Source of the DNA: Nonomuraea sp. NBC_00507
Lineage (GTDB): Bacteria; Actinomycetota; Actinomycetes; Streptosporangiales; Streptosporangiaceae
Direction of reading: 5' to 3'
DNA: 64,000 nt
Assembly (NCBI RefSeq): GCF_036013525.1
Contig: NZ_CP107853.1
Location: 5,766,001-5,830,000, forward strand
Shown here: positions 27,715-36,284 of the stretch, piece by piece
Position numbering within the stretch: the first letter of the stretch is position 1
How the letters are laid out: each line of letters begins with the position of its first letter
Made by a program: the position numbers and the translations under genes
Notes under the pieces: model-generated
Database searches by the model: none
Told to the model about the DNA's origin: nothing
What the model saw: the letters and a program-made list of their open reading frames with translations, nothing else

Positions 27715-28233
27715 TCAGCTGTCGCGGCTCACGTCCCGGTGGAGAGCCACGAACAGCGAGTACGCCTCCCCGTCCGGCGGCGGTCGCCGGTCGCGGAAGT
27801 CGTCGAAAACCTCTTGCAGTCGCTCCAGCAGCTCGCCGAGGCCTTCGGCGGTGAGCCTGAGTCCCAGCCTGGTGAAATGGCCCTCCTCGACGTCGACGAG
27901 TTTGAGCTCCTCCAGGAAGGCGTCCAGCATCGCCCCCTTGGCGCCGGTGACGCCGCTCTCGCGGACGTCCATCTCCCAGGACTTGCCCGTGGCACGGTAG
28001 GGGATCTCGGTCGAGCCGCGCGGGCCGGGGCGGCTGGGCTCGGCGGCCAGGAACTCCGTCTCGACCAGCTTGCGCACGTGGTGAAGCGTGGTGGCGGGGT
28101 TGGCGCCGAGCCGCTGGGCGATCTCCTTGTTGGTCAACGCCTGGTCGAGGCAGAGCCGCAGGATGCGCAGGCGGATGGCCGAGGCCAGGGCGCGGGCCTC
28201 CGCCTCGGTGGCTGGGCGGCGTTTGTTGCCCAT
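27715..28233 (-). CDS. ArsR-type winged-helix regulator
   Basis: A 172-aa transcription factor. The N-terminal winged helix (about 10-75) includes LASAIRLRILRLCLDQALTNKEIAQRLGANPATTLHHVRKLVETEFL, with recognition helix ATTLHHVRKL. The C-terminal half is a longer ligand or dimer domain with no Cys or His metal cluster, so a metal sensor is unlikely. ATG 28233 gives MGNKRRPATEAEARALAS. It is divergent from the MFS gene with an inverted repeat between them. Local repression of the permease is inferred. Confidence 0.85.
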   Translation of the reverse strand: MGNKRRPATEAEARALASAIRLRILRLCLDQALTNKEIAQRLGANPATTLHHVRKLVETEFLAAEPSRPGPRGSTEIPYRATGKSWEMDVRESGVTGAKGAMLDAFLEELKLVDVEEGHFTRLGLRLTAEGLGELLERLQEVFDDFRDRRPPPDGEAYSLFVALHRDVSRDS

Positions 28234-28250
28234 GGCACGCCAGCCTACAA

Positions 28251-28272
28251 CTGATTGACTTTTATCAATCGG
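28251..28272. promoter_or_regulatory. Probable ArsR operator over the MFS promoter
   Basis: Inverted repeat CTGATTGA / TCAATCGG (7 of 8 pairs) with a 6-bp AT-rich spacer. It covers TTGACT at 28255-28260, a good -35 for the rightward gene. Its AT content stands out against the surrounding 70 % GC. Confidence 0.65.
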
Positions 28273-28290
28273 TCCTGGATCGTCTATCCC

Positions 28291-29523
28291 GTGAGCTTGT
28301 TGCGCGATCACGACTTCCGCGGGTTGTTCCTGGCCGACAGCGCCAGCCAGGCGGGCGCCCAAATCCTCCTGCTGGCCCTGCCGCTGGTCGCGGTGTCGGC
28401 GCTGCGGGTCTCGGAGTTCGAGGTGGGGCTGCTGGCGGCGTGCCAGACGCTGGCGTTCGTGCTGATCGGGCTGCCTGCGGGAGCGATCGTGGACCGGTTG
28501 CGCAAACGCGTGGTCATGGTCGTCGCCGACTGGGCGCGGGCCGCGGCGCTCGCGTCGGTGCCGCTGGCGTGGTGGCTGGACGCGCTGACGATCCACCAGC
28601 TGTACGCGGTGGCGCTCGTGCTCGGGGTGTTCACCGTGTTCTTCGACGTGGCCTACCAGAGCTACCTGCCGCACCTGGTCGGGCGGGAGCGGCTCGTGGC
28701 GGGCAACTCCTCGCTGGAGATCGTACGCACGGTGGCCCAGCTCGGCGGACCCAGCGCGGGCGGCTACCTGATCCAGTTCCTCACCGCGCCCTTCGCGCTG
28801 AGCGTCACTGTGGCCGGGTTCGCCTGGTCGGCGCTGTGCCTGGGGAGGATCCGCAAGCGCGAGGAGCGCCAGGGGGCGCGCCGTGGCCACCTGGGCCGGG
28901 AGATCGCCGAAGGCGTCCGATTCGTGCTCGGGCACCCGCTGCTGCGCCGCATCACGGCCTGCACCGCCACCTCGAACCTGTTCTCGGCGATGGCCTTCCC
29001 GATGGTCCTGCTGCTACTGGCCAGGGAGCTTGGGCTGGCCGCGGGCACGATCGGGCTGCTCATGGCCGCGGGCGGGGTCGGCGGGCTGGCCGGCGCGCTG
29101 GTCAACGCCAGGATCGCCCGGTGGCTCGGGCAGGGGCCGACGATGTGGGTGGCCATCGCGCTGCCCGCGCCGCTGACGTTCGTGTTGCCGTGGCTGGAGG
29201 CCGACTGGCGCCTCCTGCTGTTCGGGCTGTACGAATTCTGCGTCGGGGCCTCAGTGGTGGTCTACAACGTCACCCAGCTCAGCTTCCGCCAGGCCATCAC
29301 GCCCGAGCCGCTGCTCGGCAGGATGAACGCCACCATCCGCTTCGTCGTCTGGGGGACGATGCCGCTGGGCGGAGTGATCGGTGGCGTGCTGGGCGAGGTG
29401 ATCGGGGTGCGGAACACGCTCCTGGTGGCAGCGCTCGGGGCCTGCCTGGCGTTCCTGTGGCTGGTCACCTCGCCCCTGCGCTCGATGCGCGAGCTGCCCG
29501 TACCGGCGAGCGCCACGCAGTAG
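28291..29523 (+). CDS. MFS efflux permease (enterobactin-exporter-like)
   Basis: A 410-aa major-facilitator protein. About 12 hydrophobic helices are visible. The loop 2-3 signature reads GAIVDRLRKRVVMVV, and motif C-like small residues occur at QLGGPSAGGYL. The overall pattern (RGLFLADSASQAGAQILLLALPLVAV, LLGRMNATIRFVVWGTMPLGG) is that of the EntS/TetV-like efflux group. GTG 28291 is preferred, as the in-frame TTG 28255 lies in the presumed -35 hexamer. It is controlled by the divergent ArsR-type gene, by inference. The substrate is unknown; drug or siderophore efflux is plausible. Confidence 0.85.
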   Translation: MSLLRDHDFRGLFLADSASQAGAQILLLALPLVAVSALRVSEFEVGLLAACQTLAFVLIGLPAGAIVDRLRKRVVMVVADWARAAALASVPLAWWLDALTIHQLYAVALVLGVFTVFFDVAYQSYLPHLVGRERLVAGNSSLEIVRTVAQLGGPSAGGYLIQFLTAPFALSVTVAGFAWSALCLGRIRKREERQGARRGHLGREIAEGVRFVLGHPLLRRITACTATSNLFSAMAFPMVLLLLARELGLAAGTIGLLMAAGGVGGLAGALVNARIARWLGQGPTMWVAIALPAPLTFVLPWLEADWRLLLFGLYEFCVGASVVVYNVTQLSFRQAITPEPLLGRMNATIRFVVWGTMPLGGVIGGVLGEVIGVRNTLLVAALGACLAFLWLVTSPLRSMRELPVPASATQ

Positions 29524-29638
29524 TCGCACACCCCGGATCCGCTTACGCCGGGCCCGATCGTACGCCGTCGGCCGGTTCTGAGCCGCACCGGCGATTATCC
29601 GCGCGCATCCGCGGCCCGGACGTGCCAGTCTTGAACAC

Positions 29639-30886
29639 GTGCTGCCGGACCGCCCAACCAAACTCGTGCCGCCCGTGCTGGCCAGGATGGCCGCGTGGTG
29701 CGTGTGCCTGATCCTCGTCGGCGTGGTCGTCTATTTCTTCGCCCTGGTCATCGCCCGGCTCACGTTCGTGGCGCTGCCGGTGGCGATCGCGCTGCTGCTG
29801 ACCGCGCTGCTGTTCCCGTTGACCAACCGCCTGCGGAAGGCGGGCATACGGCCGATCTACGCGACCTGGATCACCATGCTGGTGGCCCTGACCGTGCTCG
29901 TCGGCACCGGCTGGCTGGTCGGGGCGCGGGCCGGCGAGGAGTTCCCCAACCTGGTCAAGCAGGTGCAGTCGACCGCTCGCGACGTGCAGGACTGGCTGAT
30001 CACCGGCCCGTTGCACCTCGAACAGACGCAGATCACCGCCTACGTCGACGAGATCGCCAACATCATCAACACGCAACGCCAGGCCATCACCGGCACCGTG
30101 CTGAGCGCCGGCGCGGCCGCCCTCGAGGTGCTCGCGTCCATCGTGCTCCTACTGTTCGTGACATTCTTCCTGCTCAAGGACGGCGAGCGGATCTGGGCGT
30201 GGTTCCTGCGGGGATTCGGCGGGATGGCGCCGCGCGTGGACCGGGCGGGGCGGGTCGCGTGGACCACGCTCTCCCACTACGTGCAGGGCACCGTGGCGGT
30301 GGCGGCGGTGCACGGGCTGGTCATGGGCATCGTGCTGGCCGGCATGGGCGTGCCCCTGTGGGCGCCGCTGGCGGTGCTGATCTTCTTCGCCAGCTTCATC
30401 CCCATCGTCGGCATCTTCTTCGCCGGCACGGTGGCCACGCTCGTCACGCTGGGTGCGAAGGGGCTCGTGCTCGCGCTGGTCTTCCTCGGGATCCTCATCG
30501 TGGAGCAGCAGCTGGAAAATCATGTGCTGCAGCCGCTCATCGTGGGGCGGGCGCTCAACTTCCATCCGCTGGCGATCATCCTGGTGCTGTCCATCGGGGG
30601 CATCCTGGCGGGCATCGCGGGGGCGGCCGTGGCCGTGCCGGTGGCGGCGGTGCTCTACCGGGCGCTGCCGGAGCTCAGGCACGAGCCGCCGGCCCTGCCG
30701 CCGCCCGAGGACCATGTCGAGCCACCGCCCGGCGGCGAGCCACCGCGGCCTGCACCCCGGCCTGTTCCCGCAGAGGGCACGCCGCCCGCGGCAGGGCCGC
30801 CTTCGGCCGGCGGGACTCCCCCCGCGGGCGGAACTCGGTCGGAGCACGAACGCGGCACGGGCACAGCGCGCACCGAAGACGCGTAA
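29639..30886 (+). CDS. AI-2E family permease
   Basis: A 415-aa membrane protein of the AI-2E (PerM/TqsA) family. Hydrophobic helices occur at about 15-40, 43-60 and 75-95, then after a soluble stretch (about 100-160) at 160-180 and in a C-terminal group (about 215-345). That group contains VLIFFASFIPIVGIFFAGTVATLVTLGAKG and VEQQLENHVLQPLIVGRALNFHPLAIIL, the family signature. The last 65 residues are a Pro/Gly/Thr-rich cytoplasmic tail. Family members export small molecules or act as antiporters; the name does not prove AI-2 transport. Confidence 0.88.
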   Translation: MLPDRPTKLVPPVLARMAAWCVCLILVGVVVYFFALVIARLTFVALPVAIALLLTALLFPLTNRLRKAGIRPIYATWITMLVALTVLVGTGWLVGARAGEEFPNLVKQVQSTARDVQDWLITGPLHLEQTQITAYVDEIANIINTQRQAITGTVLSAGAAALEVLASIVLLLFVTFFLLKDGERIWAWFLRGFGGMAPRVDRAGRVAWTTLSHYVQGTVAVAAVHGLVMGIVLAGMGVPLWAPLAVLIFFASFIPIVGIFFAGTVATLVTLGAKGLVLALVFLGILIVEQQLENHVLQPLIVGRALNFHPLAIILVLSIGGILAGIAGAAVAVPVAAVLYRALPELRHEPPALPPPEDHVEPPPGGEPPRPAPRPVPAEGTPPAAGPPSAGGTPPAGGTRSEHERGTGTARTEDA

Positions 30887-30966
30887 GGCATGGGCGTGGC
30901 GCGTGCCGTGGACGGCCGGTGTGAGGCGGAGCGCGGACCCGGGACGGGCAGGGCCGGGACACGGAG

Positions 30967-30972
30967 TAACCT
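30967..30972 (+). promoter_or_regulatory. -10 element (TAACCT), leaderless promoter of thioesterase-dut
   Basis: A TANNNT hexamer 8 nt before GTG 30981, with no Shine-Dalgarno sequence. It supports that GTG as the start and a separate promoter for the thioesterase-dut unit. Confidence 0.5.
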
Positions 30973-30980
30973 CGTCACCC

Positions 30981-31532
30981 GTGACCCGTTCCTCCCTCAC
31001 CACCCCGCCACACGGCGCCGGTGTGCCCGCGGCGCACCCCGACGCGCCGCCGGGCACCCACCTGGGCTCCCATTACAGCCGCTGCTTCGGGTGCGGCGAT
31101 GACCACCCGACCGGCCTGCACCTCACGGCCAGGACCCCCGACGGCGCGACCGTCGAGGCCGAGTTCACGGTGGGGGAGGCGCACCAGGGCGCGCCCATGC
31201 TGGCGCACGGCGGCGTGCTGGCCGCCGCCATGGATGAGGTCATCGGTATGTCTGTTTACCTGTTCCGCAAGCCCTATGTGACGGGACGGCTGGAGACCGA
31301 CTACCTTCTCCCCGTTCCCGTGGGCACGACACTCCACCTGCGCGCCTGGTGCAACGGCATCGCGGGCAGGAAGGCGTACCTTGAGGCAGAGGGGCGCATC
31401 GGCGCCCCCGACGGACCGGTCGCCGTCCGCGCGGCAGCGCTGTTCATCGAGGTGAATATGGAGCACTTCGCCAAGCACGGCGACCTGGCCGCCATCGCCG
31501 CAGAGCACCAGGACTACGAGGTGAACCCTTGA
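30981..31532 (+). CDS. PaaI-family hotdog thioesterase
   Basis: A 183-aa acyl-CoA thioesterase-like protein. After a Pro-rich N-terminus comes [16 protein letters not shown], which carries a Cys pair found in several actinobacterial members. The hotdog core follows with [18 protein letters not shown] (helix with catalytic-site Asp-Glu) and [22 protein letters not shown]. The stop overlaps the dut start (TTGA at 31529), so the two are co-translated. The substrate is unknown. GTG 30981 is supported by the leaderless promoter. Confidence 0.85.
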   Translation: MTRSSLTTPPHGAGVPAAHPDAPPGTHLGSHYSRCFGCGDDHPTGLHLTARTPDGATVEAEFTVGEAHQGAPMLAHGGVLAAAMDEVIGMSVYLFRKPYVTGRLETDYLLPVPVGTTLHLRAWCNGIAGRKAYLEAEGRIGAPDGPVAVRAAALFIEVNMEHFAKHGDLAAIAAEHQDYEVNP

Positions 31533-31969
31533 GCAACGTGGAGGTCCTCATCCACCGGCTCGACGCCGAGCTGCCGATGCCGTCCTATGCCCATCCGGGA
31601 GACGCGGGCGCCGATCTCTACGCGGCTGAGGACGTCGAGCTGCTGCCCGGCGAGCGGGCCGTGGTCGGGACGGGCGTGGCGATCGCCCTCCCCGACGGCT
31701 ATGCGGCGTTCGTCCATCCGCGCTCGGGGCTGGCGGCCAGGCACGGGGTCACCATGGTCAACGCGCCCGGCACGGTCGACGCCGGCTACCGGGGCGAGAT
31801 CAAGGTGACGTTGATCAACACGGACGCCAAGGAGCCGTTCCGGCTCCAGCGCGGTGACCGCGTGGCGCAACTCGTGATCCAGCGGGTCGAGCGTGCGGCG
31901 TTCTCCGAGGTCGAGCGCCTGCCGGGCTCAGTACGCGGCGCGAACGGCTTCGGATCGACGGGACGTTGA
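31529..31969 (+). CDS. dut: dUTP diphosphatase
   Basis: A 146-aa homotrimeric dUTPase, converting dUTP to dUMP and keeping uracil out of DNA. All five motifs are present: [10 protein letters not shown] (I), [11 protein letters not shown] (II), [14 protein letters not shown] (III, with catalytic Asp and Tyr), [10 protein letters not shown] (IV) and [10 protein letters not shown] (V). Length is standard. It starts at TTG 31529, overlapping the thioesterase stop. It begins a conserved actinobacterial series dut, DUF3710, OB-fold, DUF3159. Confidence 0.95.
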   Translation: MSNVEVLIHRLDAELPMPSYAHPGDAGADLYAAEDVELLPGERAVVGTGVAIALPDGYAAFVHPRSGLAARHGVTMVNAPGTVDAGYRGEIKVTLINTDAKEPFRLQRGDRVAQLVIQRVERAAFSEVERLPGSVRGANGFGSTGR

Positions 31970-32015
31970 CGGACGGGTCGTTCCGCGGCCCAAGCGAGCA
32001 GGGAGAGTGAGTAAA

Positions 32016-32666
32016 GTGTTCCGACGTCGTCGTCGGCATGAGCAGCCGGAGCAGGCGGTCGCGCACGAGCAGGAGCCTGCCGCCCCCACGCGGGAGTCCG
32101 GCCCCTGGGACGCCGACGAGCCTCACCCGGACACCGACAGGATCGACTACGGCGGCCTGCGGCTGCCGGACATCCCCGATTTCGACCTACGGCCGGCCAC
32201 GGTCGGCGACCAGCACGTCAGCGTCGTCGTCCGCTACGACGACAGCATGCTGTCGCTGCAGGCGCTGGCCGCCCCGCGCAGTTCGGGCCTGTGGGACGAT
32301 GTGAAGACCAAGATCCGGGCGCAGGCGAAGGACCTGGAGGAGCGGGAAGGCCCGTTCGGCACCGAACTGAGCGGCGAGGTCAAGGCCGCCGACGGCACTG
32401 TCATGCCGGTCCGTTACCTCGGCATCGACGGCCCACGATGGCTCCTGCTGGCGCTGATCTCCGGCAAGGGGGCGCGCGACGAGGCGGTCTTCGGGGCGTT
32501 CGCCGACTTCATCAAGGATGTCGTGGTGGTCCGCGGCGACGAGCCGATGGCCCGGGAGGAGCCGATCCCGCTGCGCCGGCCCAATGAGCAGACCGGCGAG
32601 AAGGCCGAGGAGCGGACCGGCTACGACCCCTTCCGACGAGGACCTGAAATCAGCGAGATTCGCTAA
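32016..32666 (+). CDS. DUF3710 protein
   Basis: A 216-aa conserved actinobacterial protein of unknown function, encoded between dut and the OB-fold gene as in mycobacteria. It starts with the family's basic segment (FRRRRRHEQ), has an acidic linker, and then the DUF3710 core (about 45-185: GLRLPDIPDFDLRP, MLSLQALAAPRSSGLWD, LGIDGPRWLLLALISGKGA). GTG 32016 is chosen because AGGGAG lies 10 nt upstream; GTG 32007 is only 1 nt from it. No catalytic motif is evident. Confidence 0.88.
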   Translation: MFRRRRRHEQPEQAVAHEQEPAAPTRESGPWDADEPHPDTDRIDYGGLRLPDIPDFDLRPATVGDQHVSVVVRYDDSMLSLQALAAPRSSGLWDDVKTKIRAQAKDLEEREGPFGTELSGEVKAADGTVMPVRYLGIDGPRWLLLALISGKGARDEAVFGAFADFIKDVVVVRGDEPMAREEPIPLRRPNEQTGEKAEERTGYDPFRRGPEISEIR

Positions 32667-32681
32667 GGGCTGACATTCGCA

Positions 32682-32687
32682 TAGGCT
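32682..32687 (+). promoter_or_regulatory. -10 element (TAGGCT), leaderless internal promoter
   Basis: TAGGCT lies 8 nt before ATG 32696 in the 29-base gap, with no ribosome-binding site. The OB-fold and DUF3159 genes can therefore be transcribed apart from dut. Confidence 0.45.
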
Positions 32688-32695
32688 GATTCATC

Positions 32696-33082
32696 ATGAG
32701 TACGGCAGAGCCCCCCAAACGCGGGGGATTGCGCGGCTTCTTCAGCCGGCTGGCATCCCCGCAGTCCGAGATCGAGGCCCAGGAGCTGCGGGAAGACGCC
32801 GATGAGGTCGGCGCGACGCCGATCGCGTCGTGTGGCGGCCGACGGCGCTTCTGCGTAGCAGGTACGCTACGTACGGTGACGCTACGTCCTAGGGGCGGTG
32901 CCCCCGCTCTCGAAGCCGAGCTCTACGACGGGTCGGATGTCATCGACCTGGTCTGGCTCGGCCGCCGCAAGATCGCGGGCATCGAGCCCGGCCGCACGGT
33001 CAAGGCCGAGGGCCTGGTCAGCATGCAGGACGGGCGCAAGGTGATGTTCAATCCACGCTACGAGCTGCGCCCAGGGAGTTGA
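32696..33082 (+). CDS. OB-fold nucleic-acid-binding-type protein
   Basis: A 128-aa small protein. The N-terminal 45 residues are a basic then acidic helix (GLRGFFSRLASPQSEIEAQELRED). The rest is a five-stranded OB fold (CVAGTLRTVTLRPRGGAPALEAELYDGSDVIDLVWLGRRKIAGIEPGRTVKAEGLVS), resembling RecG- or aaRS-type anticodon-binding OB domains. Nucleic-acid binding is inferred from the fold. It lies in the conserved dut-DUF3159 series, and the stop is 4 bases before the next start. Confidence 0.85.
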   Translation: MSTAEPPKRGGLRGFFSRLASPQSEIEAQELREDADEVGATPIASCGGRRRFCVAGTLRTVTLRPRGGAPALEAELYDGSDVIDLVWLGRRKIAGIEPGRTVKAEGLVSMQDGRKVMFNPRYELRPGS

Positions 33083-33086
33083 CCAG

Positions 33087-33758
33087 GTGAGTGCTGAGGC
33101 GGAAGAGGTCGCCCACGACACCGTGGAAGCGGCGGTGCGAGCGCAGCTCGCCAAGGCGTTGGGCGGGGTGCGCGGCATCCTCGAGGCGGCGATCCCGACG
33201 ATCGCGTTCACGGTGTCCTGGATCTCCACCGAGGACCTCAAACTGTCGCTCATCATCAGCATCTCGCTGGCGGTCGTGCTGCTGGTGGCCAGGATCGTGC
33301 AGCGGTCCAGCCCGCAGTTCGTGATCAACAGCTTGATCGGCATCGCGATCGGCTGGTTCTTCGCCAGCCGATCAGGCGACGCGAAGGACTTCTTCCTGCC
33401 CGGCATCCTGTGGAACGCCGCCTACATGGTGGGGATGCTGCTGTCGATCGTCACCCGGTGGCCGGTCGTGGGCTTCCTGATCGGCTCGGTCACCAACGAC
33501 CCGACCGGCTGGCACAAGGATCCGGGCATCGTGAAGCTCTGCACGCGGCTGACGTGGCTGCTCATGCTGCCGTGCGCGGTCAGGGTGGCGGTGCAGGGGC
33601 CGGTCTACCTGTTCGGCGGCGGGGACCAGGCGGTGGCGGCGCTCGGGGTCGCCAAGATCGCGATGGGCTGGCCGCTCCAGGTGGCCGCGCTCGCCGCGAT
33701 GCTCTGGGTCCTGGGCCGCGGCCGCACCCCGATCAAACCTCCGGTCGCCCCGGCCTGA
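33087..33758 (+). CDS. DUF3159 membrane protein
   Basis: A 223-aa integral membrane protein with about six helices: AIPTIAFTVSWI, LSLIISISLAVVLLVARI, FVINSLIGIAIGWFFAS, NAAYMVGMLLSIVTRWPVVGFLIG, LTWLLMLPCAVRVAVQG and AKIAMGWPLQVAALAAMLWVL. The block NSLIGIAIGWFFASRSGDAKDFFLPG is the family hallmark. GTG 33087 has AGGGAG 8 nt upstream. The family is found beside trkA-type potassium genes; a transport or channel role is only a guess. Here the trkA genes are displaced by 9.7 kb of accessory DNA that begins after this stop. Confidence 0.88.
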   Translation: MSAEAEEVAHDTVEAAVRAQLAKALGGVRGILEAAIPTIAFTVSWISTEDLKLSLIISISLAVVLLVARIVQRSSPQFVINSLIGIAIGWFFASRSGDAKDFFLPGILWNAAYMVGMLLSIVTRWPVVGFLIGSVTNDPTGWHKDPGIVKLCTRLTWLLMLPCAVRVAVQGPVYLFGGGDQAVAALGVAKIAMGWPLQVAALAAMLWVLGRGRTPIKPPVAPA

Positions 33759-33845
33759 CGATCCCTCAGCGCCGCTCGCTCATCAGCAGCAGGATCGAGG
33801 GCGTTCCGGTGCCGGCCTGCGTGCTTGCGGGGCGGTCGCGGGGCG

Positions 33846-35105
33846 TCAGGGGCACAGCGTGGCGGCGCGCTGCAGGAATAGCTGGCGCTCGCACGTGTTC
33901 CGGGTCAGCTCAGCGGCGCGGCGGAACTCGGCGGCCGCCTCTTCGGCTCGTCCGAGCTTGGCCAGCAGGTCGCCGCGGACGGCTGGCAGGTGGGCGTAAT
34001 CCCGCAGGGCACGGTCGTGCCGGAGGGTGTCGGCGAGCTCCAGCCCGCGTGCGGGTCCGTAGGCCATGCCGAGCGCGACCGCGCGGTTCAGCTCAACGAT
34101 CGGCGAGGGCGTGAGGTGAGCCAGCAGCCGATACAGCGCGGCGATGCGCTCCCAGTCGGTGGCATCCGGCTTCAGCGCGCGGGCGTGGCAGGCGGCGATG
34201 GCGGCCTGGAGCCCGTACGGTCCGAGCGTGCCCAGATCCTCGGCGCGGCGCAGCGCGTCCAGACCACGACGGACGAGCAGCCGGTCCCAGCGGCTGCGGT
34301 CCTGGTCGAGCAGGAGGATGGGGGAGCCGTCCCCGGCGGTTCTGGCCGGGATGCGCGAGGCCTGGAGCTCCATGAGCGCCAGCAGGCCGTGCACCTCGGG
34401 TTCGGCGGGCATGAGCCCGGCCAGGATGCGGCCGAGACGCATGGCCTCCTGGCACAACGACGGGCGGATCCAGTCCTCGCCGGAGGTCGCCGCGTACCCC
34501 TCATTGAAGATCAGATAGATGACCTCCAGGATGGAGGCCAGCCGTTCCGGCAGTTCGGCGGGCGGCGGCAGCTCGATGGGGATCTTCTTGTCGGCGAGGG
34601 TGCGTTTGGCGCGGGAGATGCGCTGGCCGACGGTGGGCTCGGGGACGAGGAAAGCACGGGCGATCTCGGCGGTGGACAGGCCGCCGAGCAGGCGCAGGGT
34701 GAGCGCGAGCCGGCCCTCGGCCGGCACGGCGGGGTGGCAGGCGGTGAAGATGAGGCGGAGCAGGTCGTCGCCGATGTGATCGTCGAGGGCGTCGTCGAGC
34801 TCGGCTTCGGCCGTTTCCTGACGGAGCTCCATGTCGCGGCCCATCTCTTGCAGCTTGCGCTGGTAGGTGTCGCGGCGGCGGAACTGGTCGATGGCGCGGT
34901 GCTTGGCAGTGAGCGTCAGCCAGGCGCCCGGATTGTCGGGCACGCCCTTGCGAGGCCACTCTTCGAGCGCCGCCACCAACGCGTCTTGGGCCAGCTCTTC
35001 GGCCAGGGCGAGGTCGCCCGTCATGCGGGCCAGGGCGGCGATGACGCGGGCGGACTCGATCCGCCAGACCGCCTCCACCGCCCGATGGGAATCGGCTACC
35101 GTCAT
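33846..35105 (-). CDS. ECF sigma factor, ECF42 type with C-terminal TPR-like domain
   Basis: A 419-aa sigma factor. Region 2 (about 10-80: AEELAQDALVAALEEWP, DNPGAWLTLTAKHRAIDQFRR) and region 4 (about 115-175: LTLRLLGGLSTAEIARAFLVPEPTVGQRISRAKRTL) are followed by a large C-terminal extension (about 180-419) of helical repeats. This is the ECF42 layout, and ECF42 genes usually lie beside DGPF-motif (YCII-like) proteins, as here. The C-terminal domain is needed for activity in studied members. ATG 35105 (MTVADSHRAVEAVWRIE) is the family-like start; ATG 35123 is an alternative. No anti-sigma factor is visible, as expected for the group. Confidence 0.9.
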   Translation of the reverse strand: MTVADSHRAVEAVWRIESARVIAALARMTGDLALAEELAQDALVAALEEWPRKGVPDNPGAWLTLTAKHRAIDQFRRRDTYQRKLQEMGRDMELRQETAEAELDDALDDHIGDDLLRLIFTACHPAVPAEGRLALTLRLLGGLSTAEIARAFLVPEPTVGQRISRAKRTLADKKIPIELPPPAELPERLASILEVIYLIFNEGYAATSGEDWIRPSLCQEAMRLGRILAGLMPAEPEVHGLLALMELQASRIPARTAGDGSPILLLDQDRSRWDRLLVRRGLDALRRAEDLGTLGPYGLQAAIAACHARALKPDATDWERIAALYRLLAHLTPSPIVELNRAVALGMAYGPARGLELADTLRHDRALRDYAHLPAVRGDLLAKLGRAEEAAAEFRRAAELTRNTCERQLFLQRAATLCP

Positions 35106-35123
35106 GCGTCCTGAATACAGCAT

Positions 35124-35160
35124 CCGGCCGCGGACCCGCGCCTTCGCGGTCCGCGGCCGG
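35124..35160. terminator. Large hairpin between the DGPF gene and the ECF gene
   Basis: Arms CCGGCCGCGGACC and GGTCCGCGGCCGG (13 bp, perfect), plus GCG/CGC inside across a one-base bulge. It lies just upstream of the ECF start and downstream of the DGPF stop, so it may reduce sigma-factor expression from the shared transcript. Confidence 0.65.
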
Positions 35161-35174
35161 TGGGGTGTGGGGTG

Positions 35175-35549
35175 TCAGGCCGGTGGGGCGAAGTCCGCCG
35201 GCGAGAACAACCGCAGCACGTCCGCCTGGCCCTCCCATCCCGGCCACAGGTCACGGTGCAGCTTGATGAAGCGGGAGGTCCACTCCACGGCCTCTTCCTT
35301 GGTCTTGACCTCGTACAGTGCGTAGCTGATCATTTCCTTGGCCTCGGCGAACGGCCCGTCGCTCACGGCCAGGCGGCCGCCGCTCACCTCGACCCTCGCC
35401 CCCTCGGAGCTGGGGGCCAGACCGCTCTGGTCGAGCAGGGCGCCGGCCTCGGTGGCCTCCTGGCCGAGTTTGAAGATGGCCTCCATGAGGTCGGCCGGCG
35501 GTGGCCCGTCGGGCTGGGCGGCGATCTTGAGCGTGACCAAGTAGCGCAT
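35175..35549 (-). CDS. DGPF-motif (YCII-related) protein, ECF42 partner
   Basis: A 124-aa YCII/DGPF protein with a ferredoxin-like fold. The hallmark DGPF is present in VSDGPFAEAKEMISYALYEVKTKEEA (about 62-87). Such proteins accompany ECF42 sigma factors and are typical targets of them; their biochemical role is not known. The gene lies between DUF998 and the ECF gene on the same strand. AGGCAACGC precedes the start loosely (GAAAGGCAACGCACG). Confidence 0.9.
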   Translation of the reverse strand: MRYLVTLKIAAQPDGPPPADLMEAIFKLGQEATEAGALLDQSGLAPSSEGARVEVSGGRLAVSDGPFAEAKEMISYALYEVKTKEEAVEWTSRFIKLHRDLWPGWEGQADVLRLFSPADFAPPA

Positions 35550-35603
35550 CGTGCGTTGCCTTTCTTCGTTGCGGTGGGGAACGTCAGGTCTTCGTAGGGG
35601 GAG

Positions 35604-36269
35604 TCAGGCGGTCTGGCGGGACAGGCTCAGAGACAGTAGCGACAGCCAGCCCCAGATCGCCACGATGCCGGCGATGAACGCCAGGTTGGCCCAGGCGACG
35701 CCGCCGCCGCTGGCGATGCCCGCGAACGAGCCGAGGAAGAGCGTGCCGGTGACCCGGGAGTACAGGGCCCAGCCCTTGCGGTCCTCGCGGGCCTGCCGGG
35801 AGGCGATGACGAAGCAGGCCGCGGCCATGCACAGGAATCCGACGCCGCCGACGGCCATGTGCAGCGTCCCTGACAGGGTGACCGTGCCCGGACCTTCGGG
35901 GGTTCCAGCGGGGAAGCCCATCGCGGGGTCGGCGGGGAAGATCGCGGCGCCGATCATGCTAGCCCCGAACGCGCCGACCAGGATCGGGGCCCAGCGCGCG
36001 CCGCGCCCGGGGGACAGGCTGCGACTCAGGCCGACGGCGGCGGCGATGGTGGCCAGGGCGGTGAGGACGAAGTTCGCGGTCTGGATCCAGCCGAGCTCGC
36101 CGTTGGCCAGGAAGCTCCAGGGGTGACGGGCCAGGTCGAAGCCGTCCCGGGTGAGCGCTTGCGCCAGGGCCACGGTCACGTACGTGGGGCCGGCCACGAT
36201 GCCGCAGCCGAGCAGCAGACGCCGGGTGGAGAGAGGGCGGGCGGGGGAGTGGGCAAGCTGCTGGGTCAT
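35604..36269 (-). CDS. DUF998 membrane protein
   Basis: A 221-aa membrane protein with about six hydrophobic helices: LLLGCGIVAGPTYVTVALAQA, IQTANFVLTALATIAAAVGLS, WAPILVGAFGASMIGAAIF, LHMAVGGVGFLCMAAACFVIA, LFLGSFAGIASGG and LAFIAGIVAIWGWLSLLSLS. The FPADPAMGFPAGTPEGPGTVTLSGTLHM loop (split here only in description) is typical of DUF998. It is the first gene of the DUF998-DGPF-ECF42 set, and its upstream region is occupied by the left copy of the trkA-flank repeat starting 16 bases before the ATG. Confidence 0.87.
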   Translation of the reverse strand: MTQQLAHSPARPLSTRRLLLGCGIVAGPTYVTVALAQALTRDGFDLARHPWSFLANGELGWIQTANFVLTALATIAAAVGLSRSLSPGRGARWAPILVGAFGASMIGAAIFPADPAMGFPAGTPEGPGTVTLSGTLHMAVGGVGFLCMAAACFVIASRQAREDRKGWALYSRVTGTLFLGSFAGIASGGGVAWANLAFIAGIVAIWGWLSLLSLSLSRQTA

Positions 36270-36284
36270 GGTCGTCAACCTCGC

